Origin: Seiridium cupressi
Taxonomy: Eukaryota > Ascomycota > Sordariomycetes > Amphisphaeriales > Sporocadaceae
Reading direction: 5' to 3'
Assembly (NCBI GenBank): GCA_036674765.1
Contig: JARVKI010000060.1
Coordinates: 186,001 to 250,000, forward strand
Length of the DNA: 64,000 nt
In this document: positions 11,946-23,016 of the stretch, in pieces
How positions within the stretch are numbered: the first letter of the stretch is position 1
Layout of the letters: each line of letters starts with the position of its first letter
Notes under the pieces: generated by a model
What the model saw: the letters and a program-made list of their open reading frames with translations, nothing else
Databases searched by the model: none
What the model was told of the DNA's origin: nothing
Made by a program: the position numbers and the translations under genes

Positions 11946-14409
11946 GGAGGTCGTCGGCTGTAATCTTCCCGTTGTGATACTATTTGACAAGCGAACGACG
12001 ACAGGAGGTTGCCGTGTAGCTGTTAGTTTATGTAATCTGTAGGCAGAAAACGCATTTCGGTTGTCTCAATCTGGGAAAAGTGCCGCTTGCCACGGGGTGT
12101 AAGCCGAGCATGACTGGCAGCTGGTTATGGGCTTCGCGACGTGCCGCATTACCGCTGAAGCAGTCCTCCTGGCCACCCTCACCCACGCACAAATCATGGG
12201 TGAGGACTACATACGCGTATTACCGTTCTAGTCATGATACAGACGTAGCGCCATTTAGCTTTCTGCATAGTTTGGCGTGACCTGACAGCCATGTATGTCT
12301 CTTGTAGCTGCTGCGGCAGACTGTATGCGTACATCGCTTCGCTCAACAGCTCTTCCATCTTTCGACTTCTGAGTAACTTTATATATCTATTTGGGGGGGG
12401 GAATTACCTTGGCTATGAGAACCCGACTCGCAGTCAGTATAGAATGAATGGGTCAGAGATGCAAGTCAGATAAGCACCGACATGACTGTGTTCAAGAACT
12501 GGAGAATATGACCTCATATGGCAATTTGTAGTGATCTTTTTGAGGCTATAAGATACCGATGCTAGATAGAGGGCAAATATATAGGCGATTACTTGGATAT
12601 ACAAATGGTTGAAGCGACTATTATCGCGGGACAAGACAGCTAACACCAGGCTATTGAACTAGCCCACAGGTCCGCCGCTGGTTGTTGGTTGTTCGCAGGC
12701 TGTACAGGCAGACAGACACACAGACAGACAGATGAGCCCGATAAGTGGAAGCCGTGCAGTCACTAAGATACATAATGGATTTCTCAGCAAGATAGATCGG
12801 AATATCTAGTGTATTTTAGTAAGAATGTCCAGAATACCGGTAATCAATTTAGTCATTTTCCAAGTCAGGCCGCACGACTTCGAACTACTACTTTGCGTAG
12901 CTTGTGCAGCATCCTGTACAAGTAATCAACGGACGAACGAACTACTGACTTGGCGTGGCAAAATATTCGACGCTTCTTTTGCCTAGCAATATGCCATACA
13001 GATTTGACTCGATCACTCAGCCAAATGTTCAAATAGGTATCTTCTCGAGAACCACAGCTGAGCATGCATAGAGTAGCCGTTGTAATGTGAATATTATCGG
13101 CGCACGCGGAACTGACGTCAGGGTCGCGGCGATACGTCTTTATAGCCGAAGGATGACATGTCCGAATCACCGAGCTGGGATCTTAGTGACTGTCCCCGTC
13201 AATAGTTAGCTGCTCGAATGCTAACGATGTCAATGTAGCTACGGCATAATAGTCTGCCGTAGTTTTGCTTTCAGTCACTCGTCTTTCTTAGGAGGCCGCA
13301 CATGATGGATTTCCGAGGAGCATTACCCACGTATTAACTACACTAGCCGATCCCTCAGCGTCTGCAGAAAGTGCAGGAGACGCTCGTGGTTGGCGAGAGG
13401 TCGACGCTAGTTGCCAGCGCCCCATTTGTTCGCACCCAAGACGCCGACGCCTCGGGAGATCGCTGCAGGATCCCTGATTCCTACCACCTTAACTGGCTAG
13501 GGGATCGTCTGGAATCTGCCGCGCCTTCGCGTTCCAGATCAGCGGACCTCGCCTCGCGGGATTGAGCGAAGTAATTCCCTTATTCCCCAACGCATCCATC
13601 CAGACACGTGCTCATCCAGCTGCCGATTGCCCTTCGCTGGCAATTGAGGCATGGCTGGCTGACTGCGATGTTCATTGCATGTTGTTTGGATGGATTAGGT
13701 AGATCAACGCTCGCTCCACATGAACACGGGTCACAATGTATTTCGTGTATAAGCGCACCAGAACCGCCAAAGGTTACAGTCACCCACATGGGATCATGGG
13801 ATGAGACCGGCAATTGAGTGCATGAGTCAATGCCAGCTTTTGGCAGCCTGGTGATTGATCCTGGCTGTTGCTTCGCCTGTCGGCAGGGCTTACGACATGA
13901 TAATAGAACACAGTGGGCGGTGACTAGGTAACTACCAAGGTTGCAATGAATGTGATGTAGGACACTGCGGCGGACTTGGCTCCATAGCTGCTTCGGCCTC
14001 TCAGAGCCGCAGCCCCTGTCTTGAAGTCCAGGCCGTCGCAACGAGTTCGGGGTGCATTTGCGTCACTTCCAGCACAACCAAGGCGCGTTCCTTGACTCGA
14101 AACCACCTCCGACTATCATCGGGGCAGTCAAAAGCCAGTTCGAGCCCTAATGTAATCAACTGAAGCTTGAACGTGCTTCTCAACCACCTGCAGCTGAGCT
14201 CAGTGCATTAGCAGCGCCGTGGGCACTTTTTTAAACTTTGCGTCCCCCCACACTGCAAGGGCCGCCTCAGGGCCTGTACAAAATCCCAGCCCATCCAGGG
14301 CCGGCTCTGGAACCTGGACTTGCATCTCCCCTTCAACACATGTACCGTCGTAGACAACTAGCCACTTTGGATCACCGACACTCAGCATTCACATCATAGA
14401 GCCAACAAG
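11946..14409. other. Gene-poor stretch after the oxidase
   Basis: No gene is supported across this 2.5 kb. Short open frames on the minus strand (for example 12865-13170 and 13580-14041) lack motifs and partners. Visible small features are an inverted repeat at 12177-12205, a G9 run at 12393-12401 and a CAGA-rich microsatellite near 12707-12731. The right end should hold the promoter of the Siw14-like gene. Confidence 0.5.
12177..12205. repeat. Short perfect inverted repeat
   Basis: CCTCACCCA (12177-12185) and TGGGTGAGG (12197-12205) form a perfect 9-bp stem with an 11-nt loop, about 230 bp after the oxidase stop codon. It could be a 3' UTR hairpin or a protein-binding palindrome; nothing decides between these. 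Confidence 0.6.
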
Positions 14410-14460
14410 ATGGACTTCTTCAAGTTTATCGCCGCTCTTTGCTTTTTCAATGAGCTTTAG
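14410..14460 (+). other. Upstream ORF of the Siw14-like gene
   Basis: A 16-codon ORF (starts MDFFKFIAAL) begins in a strong context (AACAAGATGG) and ends 162 bp before the first ATG of the Siw14-like protein. If it lies in the leader it would be met first by scanning ribosomes and could limit translation. Whether it is transcribed with the gene is unknown. Confidence 0.35.
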
Positions 14461-14622
14461 ATAGGACCTTGTGAAGCCGGCCCTCCGACTTCAGTGGGCT
14501 CATCTACGCCTGTTGTATCAAATCACGCGACGATTCTCACCCGCTCTATTTCACCCTCCCATTCACATCCATCCCCCAACGTAGGGCTTCCAGCACGATT
14601 ATTCGGGGCTCCTGCTTCCGTC

Positions 14623-15510
14623 ATGGCTTCTTTACAGAACGCTTCTGCGTATAGCCTCCTCCAGCTCGAGGCCGGGCTTTCTACATCGTCCCTCGCCACA
14701 GCCTCGACGAGTGACAGTAGCTCAAACGACCAGGCAGACATGCCAGAACGTGAGTTCATGCTGGAGACAGGTAAACTCTCATGCTTGCGTGTGTTTCTCA
14801 ACTCGTTAGCTAATATGCCTCAAGGTACCCAGCCCGCACAAGAATCTGTCATGACGCCGGAGCGTCCGCTGTCCACAGCACTGGCTACTGTGCAGCCCCA
14901 AAACTTCAGTCTCGTTATCCCCGGAGTCTACCGCAGCAGCTATCCTCAAGCCCAGGATTTCACGTACCTGCAGGGACTGAAGCTAAAGACTATCGTCACA
15001 CTAGTCTCAAAGGAGATACCTGAAGGTTATCAGGTATTCCTAGACGGAAATGGAATCCAGCACCTTACTTTTGATATGGCTGGTACGAAGAAGGCAGACA
15101 TTCCCCTGACCATGATGCGATCAATCATTGGACTTATTGCCGACGAGGAGAACCATCCCATGCTTATCCATTGCAACCAAGGCAAGCATAGGACTGGCTG
15201 CGTGGTAGGGGTTCTCCGTAGATACCACGGTTGGGATACCGCCTCGGCCTTGGACGAGTATGAGAGGTTCGCCCATCCCAAGATCCGGCCAACAGATGTT
15301 CACTATCTCCGCAATTTCCAGCTCGCCAACCTTGGACACGTCGTTGCAAGAAGGCTGGATCACCCGAAACCGACGCTTTCGGTTGGTCACTTTGTCTGCC
15401 TCTATGTTGTTATCGTTCTGGGTGTCCTCTTCTGGATTCTGGCCACCTACGGTGTCATTTCTTATCCTCTCTTTGTCGCCCCTCGACCCCCGCGAGCGAG
15501 CGAGATATAA
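14623..15510 (+). CDS. Siw14-like dual-specificity phosphatase with C-terminal membrane segment
   Basis: Starting at the first ATG of a longer open frame, the protein is 295 aa. It matches the atypical phosphatases of the Siw14/Oca group: FSLVIPGVYRSSYPQ, LKLKTIVTL, then the CX5R loop in HCNQGKHRTG with Cys184 and Arg190. Yeast Siw14 removes phosphate from inositol pyrophosphates; the same activity is plausible but not certain, since Oca paralogues exist. After the domain a hydrophobic stretch (VVIVLGVLFWILATYGVI, about 258-280) sits just before a short tail ending ASEI, so the protein may be tail-anchored. An in-frame 54-nt segment, 14771-14824 (GTAAAC to CAAG, with GCTAAT before the end), could be an intron; splicing would give 277 aa. 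Confidence 0.82.
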   Translation: MASLQNASAYSLLQLEAGLSTSSLATASTSDSSSNDQADMPEREFMLETGKLSCLRVFLNSLANMPQGTQPAQESVMTPERPLSTALATVQPQNFSLVIPGVYRSSYPQAQDFTYLQGLKLKTIVTLVSKEIPEGYQVFLDGNGIQHLTFDMAGTKKADIPLTMMRSIIGLIADEENHPMLIHCNQGKHRTGCVVGVLRRYHGWDTASALDEYERFAHPKIRPTDVHYLRNFQLANLGHVVARRLDHPKPTLSVGHFVCLYVVIVLGVLFWILATYGVISYPLFVAPRPPRASEI

Positions 15511-16132
15511 TAAACCGCAATAGAAGGGTTGGGAAATGATATGTTTGCTGGGACAAGCATGCGTACATGCAACTAGAAGCTTGCTCGGAAAGGCGAGCAG
15601 ATGGCTTTCGGCGCACGGCACACAAAGCTTTTTCATCTTTCGCGTAAGACGGCATCAGAACGACTCAAAAACACCGCTTCCATGTACTCGGCATACAAGG
15701 GCTGATTTAACTGCATTCTACTCCAGCGAACGGAGTTTTGGTCAAGGAAAGGAGGCCAATCAAGTGCTGAAGAGGTCTCCCGGCGTTACAGGGATCGTTT
15801 GGTCGCATACATTACAGCGTTTTCTTTTTCTAGATGGCCATAGACCAAGGGATGCAATGTTCGGATAGAGGCACAAAAGCTATGATCATTAGACAGACCA
15901 AGCAGCGGTACAGCCTAGAAAATCAGAAGAAATCATTCTATATTGGAACAGCTTTTACTATAGGTATACCGAGCATCATCGAAATAGCTCGACCTCTGGA
16001 CCATAATAAATGAGCAATCTCTAAGAGATATGAAAATGAGTCAACGCCGCCTCATGCCCTCGGCGCTTCGGATTATAGTACAATAGAGATACAAGGCTGG
16101 CGCGATGTATTTGCTGCCCTTCCGCTTATTGT
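15511..16132. other. Convergent spacer
   Basis: These 622 bp lie between two convergent stop codons and should hold the 3' ends of both transcripts. I see no gene in it. Confidence 0.6.
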
Positions 16133-16605
16133 TCAAACCCATCGTGGGTTCTCAGCCCGCTCCTTTTGCTCCTTTTCCCTTGACGCCGTAGCGTAGACCC
16201 ATCCGCCCGCTAAGGCATTCGTCAGACCCAATCCCACGGCCGCTCCCCTAACAACTCCCCTGACACTGAATTTCCTGAACAGAGCTCCTGGGCTCCTTCG
16301 TAAAGCAAGAAGAGCGTAAGTGCCACTGGCGGCGGCCGTGATACCCGCGGCGTCTTTCTTGAATCCTTGTAAATTGATGTAGCTGGAGAATAGAAGGATC
16401 GGCACGAAGAGCATCGGGCGCACTCGAAAGGGTCGGAAGTGCAGTGCCGTTATGAAGGTGGCAAGGCCGGCGGGTGGCAGGGAATTATCTGAGGCGAATG
16501 GTTCAGTCCGCTTTGCAATGGAAACTATGGCAACGTCTGTCACTTACTGCCCCATGCCGAAAGGGCAAATTGGGCCTCTTTGGGTGGTTCTGGTGTTGCC
16601 GCCAT
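16133..16605 (-). CDS. Small polytopic membrane protein, possibly Aim19-like
   Basis: Two exons on the minus strand, 16605-16548 and 16488-16133, giving 137 aa. The intron is GTAAGT to CAG and keeps frame (SAWG-NNSLPPAG). Three hydrophobic segments are visible: around LFVPILLFSSYINL, ITAAASGTYALLAL and VRGAAVGLGLTNALAG. The C-terminus is charged (KEQKERAE). The spacing and the pattern of a polar loop before a second Gly/Ala-rich segment recall fungal Aim19 (altered inheritance of mitochondria 19), an inner-membrane protein of unknown role. I hold that name loosely; it may be another small mitochondrial membrane protein. It is divergent from the J-protein gene. Confidence 0.72.
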
Positions 16606-17446
16606 TGTGAGTTTGTCCTTGGGGCCTGGGTGTGTACCAATCGGCTTGGAAGCTGGCTGGGTGAACAAGCTGTTGAAGGGGGAGCGACAAAAATTGAAGC
16701 TTGGGTCTTGCGGCTCGCTTGGTGGAGTGACGTCGTTGGTTTTAGCGAGCTGGCACAGGATAAATGTCACACGATCTTTTAATTGTGCTTGACAAGGGCT
16801 TCAGCTCTGGTAGTAATTGAGTGATGAGGACTATATGCAAGGGTATATGATTAACGTTCAGAATATAGTAAACAAAAACAAACAGTTTAGTTAGTTTCCA
16901 AGACTTCAAGTCTCACTTCAATGACGTTCATTCGGCTTTGCAGCACACAGCGACGGCCAAAGCTGCCACTATCCCCTGCCTCCTTTGAAGCTTAATGTAT
17001 GCAGGTGGGGGTTGACTAGGAGCTGGTGCCCTTGTGCAATGTGTCACCAGCCACAAGCCACAGCACTGGGGGATCAAAGCAAAGTGTAATGCATGGAGGT
17101 AGGTAACGGTACACCTCAGTGTTCTAGCTGGAAACGCTGAAGCCACTTTGCAGACAACAGAACACCACCACCCAAGGTCCTGGACCATCGTCAGTTTCGC
17201 GTCTGTCTCTATCCATCGACTTCCACCTCAGGTCCATCCTCGTTTTTAAGACGACCCCCTTTGGTTTCTCACTAGCCAGAACCCGACACTTCTTTGTCGA
17301 TTCTCACATTTTGGACGTTGTGCAGCCCGTCTTTTGCGCCGAGCCTCTCTACCTGCGCAAACCTCAGTCCGCTTGCACATGCAGCTTTCTAAGCCGATCC
17401 ACAACCTTTGGAATTAGCAGGACCTCGCAGGAAATCTAGCCAGAAC
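16606..17446. promoter_or_regulatory. Divergent promoter region, small membrane protein / J-protein
   Basis: These 841 bp hold both promoters. The stretch before the J-protein start is pyrimidine-rich (about 17210-17400), as is usual for strongly expressed fungal genes. No specific operator is claimed. Confidence 0.5.
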
Positions 17447-18632
17447 ATGCCCAGCGCGACCGCCTCCGGCGCCGATGCCGGTAATGCGCGCAATCGAGAG
17501 CACAACCAGGGAAACCAGGAGCGCAAATGTACCCCGGAACAGAAGGCCGCCGTCCTGCGCATCCGCAGGTGCAGCGCAACAGCCTTTTACGAGATCCTCG
17601 ACATCCAGAAGACGTGCACAGACGCCGAGGTCAAGAAGGCGTACCGGAAGCAGTCTCTCCTGACGCATCCGGATAAGAACGGCCATGAGAACGCCGACGA
17701 GGCCTTCAAGATGGTGAGCAGGGCATTTGGCGTGTTGGGGGACAAGGAGAAGAGGGAGAAGTTCGACCGCTTTGGAACAGACCCCGATAGCAGATTCGAA
17801 AGCGCAAGAGCGCAGAATCCGTTCAGCAGCGGTGGTGGCTTCGGGGGCGGGAGGGCAGCGGGTGGCGGGGCGCCAGGAGCAGGAGGCTTTGGTGGTGGGA
17901 ACATGTGGGACGAGGAAATCAGCCCGGAAGAGATGTTCCAAAGATTCTTCAGCGGAGGGTTTGGCGGCGGTCCGTTCGGTGCCGGCGGTGGTGGTTTTGG
18001 TGGTGAGTACTTGCCCCGGTCTTGCCTCAACCCCAGTGGCCAGGACATGCGTAACTGGGTGCTGATAAAGTGCTAAACAAACTTTTGATACAGGCCCGCA
18101 GTTCGTCTTTAACCTCGGCGGCAACAGGGGTTTCCAAGTACATCAAATGGGCGGCGGCATACCTCGGCGGAGACCACGGACACAAGCAAACGGTCAACCG
18201 CAACAAGAAGCTGGCGGCTGGGACACCCTGGTCTCGCTTCTGCCCATTATATTCCTCTTCCTCTTCCCACTCCTCAGCTCCATATTCTCTGGCAGCGACA
18301 GCCAACCGGCCATGCCCAGTGTTGTGTTCGACCGCGAGATACCGCCTTTGACGTTGCACCGGCAAACGCAAAAGCTCAATGTGAACTACTACCTTAATCC
18401 ACGCGATGTTGCAGGATGGTCCGATTACAACCTCAAGCAGCTCGACAGAGAAGCTGACAGCACCTTCATCCGGACTTTTAGAGTAAAGTGTGAAAACGAG
18501 ATGCGAACAAAACAAAATCTGCATGAACAGGCGAATGGATGGTTCTTCCAGGATCCGGAGAAGATGCAAATCGCGAGGGACTACGAGACGCCCAGCTGTG
18601 ATAGACTCAAATCCCTGGGCATTGCCAGGTGA
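17447..18632 (+). CDS. ER membrane J-protein, Hlj1/DNAJB12-like
   Basis: Two exons, 17447-18002 and 18094-18632, giving 364 aa; the intron starts GTGAGT and ends ACAG and joins FG-GPQFVFNLGG. The J-domain spans about 45-110 with the HPD triad at residues 74-76, needed to stimulate Hsp70 ATPase. A long Gly/Phe-rich linker follows (about 120-185). One membrane segment at about 231-250 (SLLPIIFLFLFPLLSSIF) precedes a C-terminal domain of the DUF1977 type (YYLNPRDVAGW, FRVKCENEMR). This layout is that of yeast Hlj1 and mammalian DNAJB12/B14, which act in ER-associated degradation with the J-domain in the cytosol. The start is the first ATG; an open frame extends 39 nt upstream without a start codon. 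Confidence 0.9.
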
Positions 18633-19657
18633 TTGGAACGAACATAGGGGTTGGATGAGCGGAAGAGGACGACTAATTCATGGCCGGGCGTTGGGGCTCT
18701 TTCTCGCAGTTTCATGTGTCATGCCATTCCAGCACGGTGTAGGACTTGCAGGATTGCGCAGCAAATGCATGTGTCGTTATCAGTCTTACATCTCGTCCTA
18801 CGGCTTCATTTTGATAGATGACAAGCAAGCCTTGTATTATGGTCTTGGCCTGCCCCATTGATTATCCATCCAGGGAAATACTGGTGGTGAGCTCAGTGAA
18901 CCGGTCAGTGGTGAGGCACATCAACTCAAAGCAAAAAAAGCTATATACCAGATACAAACTTCATTATTCACCATGATCAATTTGCTGTCGCTCCTCATAC
19001 GGTTACTGTCCCTGCCAAGGGCCCAACTTCCTTGAAAAGGCCATCATATGCTACCAGCATCTAATTCTGTGGGTGGGTCTGTTGCATGATGCTGATGTGT
19101 CATCTTGGGGTGAATCTGGCGGCGCTGGTGTATGAAATGAAGGCAAGAGAAAGTAGAGATGTCCCGGTACTGCTCATCGTAGAAAGACTGCTGCGTGGTT
19201 ATCGGCATAGGATGACAGTGTGATCGTGCTGTTGATATGAACACGGTCTAGTAAATTCATTTTATAGAGCAAGAAGACTAAGTTGTAAGACATGTTTCGG
19301 CGGGAGCCAATAGCGTACATCGAAAGTATTGCTTCTATAGCAGCGTTCTAGCAAAGCTACGACAATGACTAAGGACAAACATGGCTGCTACTTCCTCATC
19401 AACTTGTCATCCACAACGTTAAAGTGCAGTCTCTGTCTTTCAATGACCGTAGAGCCCACCAACCCATCACTCGTGTGCTGTTAGGTAGCAAGAGTAGTCG
19501 CATAGATAATCATGCTGTTAGTATTGTTTCTATGTTCAATGGTTCGACCATTCCAACAAAAGACTATGTTCAAGCCATGCAGTAAACAAGCAACATAACG
19601 CCGCGTCATGCAAAATCGCCTCTTGGGTTGTTCGGATTCCTCGAGTCTATCGTCAGG
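18633..19657. other. Convergent spacer
   Basis: This 1.0-kb stretch lies between convergent stop codons. Open frames in it are short and unrelated to known families; it likely holds 3' UTRs only. Confidence 0.55.
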
Positions 19658-21768
19658 TCACCTTCGGCCCCTTCGAGGATCAAGAGCCTCTTGACGTCTG
19701 TAGTCTCTTATTTCCTTAGTGCCCATACTTCCGAGTCCGCCCTCACTCCTACGCTCCCAGCCGCCGAGCCTCACCACCAAACACGTGCTGTTGTCTCCAT
19801 CGCTTGTGACTTCTGTAGCATAGCTCACGACATCTTTGGCGCCTTGCTCGGGTGTCTTTGCTTCTTTCACCACATCTACGATCTCCTGGTCACTCAAAGT
19901 GCCTGAGACGCCATCAGACATCAGAACTAGGAAGCTATACTGCGCAGGGCCCAGCTCTGTCCTCGTGATTTCTGGCTCTGCGGAGACGCCAAGTCGCTTG
20001 GATCCCATATCACCAAAGGCTCGAGAATTGGCAAGCCCCTGGATGCGTTCCTCGCCGAATGAGTCGGTGACGAATGAGGCAGCAAAGCGTCGCAGACGGT
20101 GTGACTCACTTGGCGAGTTGGGATGATGATCACTAGTGAGTGGTTTAGCAAGACCCGTGGCCGTCTCGCAGAGTAGGATGCGCGTGTCTCCTACGTGGCC
20201 AACTAGCAGCGTACTGGACGCAGCAGGATGCCAGAAGGGCGCAGGTGTGGGCGTCGAGATCAGAGCAACAGACGCCGTAGACCCGCCCTTAAATCGCGAT
20301 TTGCCGCCTATGCCATGACCAGAGGGTGGCATGTGACTTGGTGAGCCCAAAACCTCGTCCTTGTTCAGAGCAGTGTCCGAAACATAGGGATCGTCAAGGT
20401 CCACCTTGCGAGCTTGTGCGGAAATGAAATCCAGGTCTGCTCGAAGAAAGGCGTATGTCAGGACAGACTCAATGGTTACAGTCCGCTCCGAGGATCTGGC
20501 GTTGCGTTGCAGGTTGAAGTGCTCAGGGTTGCAACGACGAAAGTAGCCCCCAATCATCTCCTTGTATTCCTTCATGAGCTCTTTCTGCAATCCGAGGGCT
20601 TTCGACTCATTCGCTTCTACAGGCTTCGGTACCGACCCACTGATTGCGTCCTGATTCTCGACCTCTTCAATTGCACCGTACTTGTTTTTCTCTGGGATTT
20701 CGATCTTATGCTGGACCTCCTCCGCATCCGTCATCTCTACTTTGTCCAGACCTCTCTCGCCACCAGCATTATGCTCTGCTACTATGGGCGTGGCAGCTTG
20801 TGCCTGTTGCGCTGCTGGCTTGTTTGGGGATTTGTGTGTCTTCAAAGTGCTCTTGAGCTCGAATTCAGCTGCTGCTTCCTCGATGTAGCTGTGGAGTTCC
20901 GCCTTGAGAAAGTCACTGCACTGATTTCCGCCATGTCCATCGAAGACGGCAAAATAGAAGATCTGCGGGTCTCCGAAAGCACTGTCTGCTGATGTTCCCT
21001 CGCCGTTCTTCTTCATACTACTCCGCACCAGACTGATGGGTCCTCTCTTTGCAAATGCTGGCATGTCAATAGTGCCTGCCTGGTTCGTGTCCTCATTGTA
21101 GGGGCGCTGTCCCCGGGATTCTGCCGTACCAAAATGGTGTTTAGCACTGCGGAGTGGGATTCGTACAACGGTAAGCTCGCGGGTCATTGGTATGTTCGGC
21201 GGCGACACAGCGGGCGCAGACCCTGGGCCAGGGGTATGAGGTGCGGCAGCATCTCGTGGCAGCTTGTGATGCAACCCAGGCGAACCCCGCGAGTCGGGAT
21301 GGAGAGAGGACGACGGCAAGTGTGTTACGAAGTAGTTATGGAAGCTACGGCGGACCGTATGTGGCGAAGTAACAGCACTTTTCTGTTCAGCATTGCTCTG
21401 GGACGAGGGACCTCCCTTTCTTGGACTGGGCGAAGTTGACTTTGGCTGCGCGGGTCCGTGGTAAAGGCGTCGGCGCGGTACGCGTATTATAGGAGCTTTC
21501 TGCGTGTATGGTTGTGTACGAGCTTGAACATATGTCGCGATGAAGCCTAGATGTATTGTTTGTTTAGTGTTGGGATGGTCTTGTATGTCCGATCGTGTTT
21601 CTTTGTGGTCTTGGGCTCACCATATGTGTCCTTTAACGACCACCTTCTGGACCGAGAATGGAGGGGCATCGTAGAGATGCCGAATGCCAGCTGAGGAGCT
21701 TGAGAGCAAGGGAGACCCCGAAAAGAGGTGCTGAGTCGTAGAGGTGTGTTGAAAGTGCAGCTACCCAT
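19658..21768 (-). CDS. Mitochondrial-type PP2C phosphatase, Ptc6-like
   Basis: Two exons on the minus strand, 21768-21621 and 21546-19658, giving 678 aa. The intron (GTGAGC to CTAG, 74 nt) joins LKDTYG-FIATYVQAR. Without this 5' exon the frame has no ATG before the conserved FHNYFVTHLPSSSLHP block. A second in-frame ATG at 21669 would give 645 aa; either start leaves a basic, Ser/Arg-rich N-terminus suited to mitochondrial import. PP2C motifs are complete: RGQRPYNEDTNQ, FAVFDGHGG, LVGHVGDTRILL, ANSRAFGD, LMSDGVSG and DNSTCLVVRLGGW. A charged insert of about 100 residues after DGHGG is typical of the Ptc6 group. Yeast Ptc6 (Aup1) is a mitochondrial phosphatase tied to pyruvate dehydrogenase and mitophagy; that role is inferred. 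It is divergent from the transporter gene. Confidence 0.87.
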
Positions 21769-22797
21769 TAAAGGCGCATCGTGGGGGAGAGCAGCACGCC
21801 TAGCTAAGACGGCGGATGTCGATGTCGTCGGCAGTCCAATCGCTGGTCTCTGCGGATAGGGTGAACCACTGATTCGAGAGACAGATGCGGGATTCTTCAA
21901 GCTCGATGATTGAATGTTGCAGAAGGGCAGCACCCGGACGCAAAATGAATCGCGAGATACCGTCCCGCGGATGCGAAGAAATACTGGCGCGGGTTCGGCT
22001 TGAGGACATTTCCAGTCGAGAATCACTCGACAGTCCTTACTGCCGTAGCCGGTGCAGTGGAGCCATGGGCTGAGCGGAAACCCCCACATCTTGTTCTGGC
22101 GCCCTGGCTGCTGATCTAGTTTACAGGGGGGGGGGGGGGGGGGCATGACGTGCCGGTACCTCTCGCGATATCTGTAAGCTCAAGGAGCTGGACCAGGTAC
22201 AATGTAGGGCCTAAAATACAATCGCTGATTGATTTGGTTGGCCTCAAGTGGTCTTCCAGTTCTCATGATTATTGTACGAGTTTCAGCTTATTTTGGACCT
22301 GATTATTGTACTCGTGGCCGGCTCAGGCTGATTAGCTGCGGGACTCCCCCAGGTACATGTAGCTAACTGGGCTTTGTTTAATGTGCTCTCAGCAGCTATG
22401 ACAACATCAAAAGTGCCTACCTAGCGCGAGCGCGGGGTTCGATAAGGAATAGGAATAGGCAAAGCAACGGCTCAATGAGGAACAAGCTTCCCACCTCAAC
22501 CAATATCTCGCTGCAAAGACGACAAACCGGTGCAACCATTCAAAGCCCTTCCCATCCGCATTGCGTGCCGCGCTGCCGCGGGAATTCAAGTTAGACTCGA
22601 GCATCTACACATCTCACTCGGTGTCGCGCCGATCCGACCCACTACAACCGCTGTCAAACTACGGTACCGTAGCCACTGTGGTAGTCTCGTGGAAATCTCG
22701 GCAACGACATCTCTTTTCGGCCCCAGTTCGTCGTTTATTTAGGTACAAGCCTCACTTCTGAACATCCCACTTTCTTCCCTTCGTTCCGACAGTCACC
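21769..22797. promoter_or_regulatory. Divergent promoter region, Ptc6-like gene / transporter
   Basis: About 1.0 kb lies between the Ptc6-like start and the first ORF of the transporter leader. It holds an uninterrupted G18 run at 22126-22143, about 360 bp upstream of the Ptc6-like start. The last 60 bp before 22798 are CT-rich. Confidence 0.45.
22126..22143 (+). repeat. Homopolymer G18
   Basis: Eighteen consecutive G residues. Tracts of this length are rare in fungal genomes, can form quadruplex structures, and are prone to length errors in sequencing, so the exact count is uncertain. Confidence 0.8.
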
Positions 22798-23016
22798 ATG
22801 CCCATCTTCAACGTCGGCTCTATTGTCATACAACTGGTGGTCTTCTTGACGACGCTGGTCAACTTCCACTCGGCACTGGGTCACGTCGAGCCCATTGTGC
22901 TCATCGGCCTATACATCCTCTCCAAGGTCCTGGGCCGTTCACCTGAGGATTTCTGGACCACATCATGTCCCGACACGTGGTGTCAAAGTCTTCTCCTCCC
23001 ATCAACGGATACATGA
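22798..23016 (+). CDS. Small two-segment hydrophobic ORF overlapping the transporter start
   Basis: A 72-codon ORF begins MPIFNVGSIVIQLVVFL in a good context (GTCACCATGC) right after a CT-rich leader. It overlaps the first 52 nt of the TDT transporter ORF in another frame. Its codons mostly end in C or G, more so than those of the transporter's own first exon, which is what a real coding sequence would show. Two hydrophobic stretches are visible (VIQLVVFLTTLV and IVLIGLYILSKVL). I do not recognise the family. It may be a separate small membrane protein, an overlapping upstream ORF that limits transporter translation, or a decayed exon. I found no canonical splice pair fusing it to the transporter. 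Confidence 0.33.
   Translation: MPIFNVGSIVIQLVVFLTTLVNFHSALGHVEPIVLIGLYILSKVLGRSPEDFWTTSCPDTWCQSLLLPSTDT

Noticed and set aside
17414..18124. Long antisense frame opposite the J-protein gene
   Set aside because: It mirrors the Gly-rich and GC-rich coding strand and has no motif of its own.
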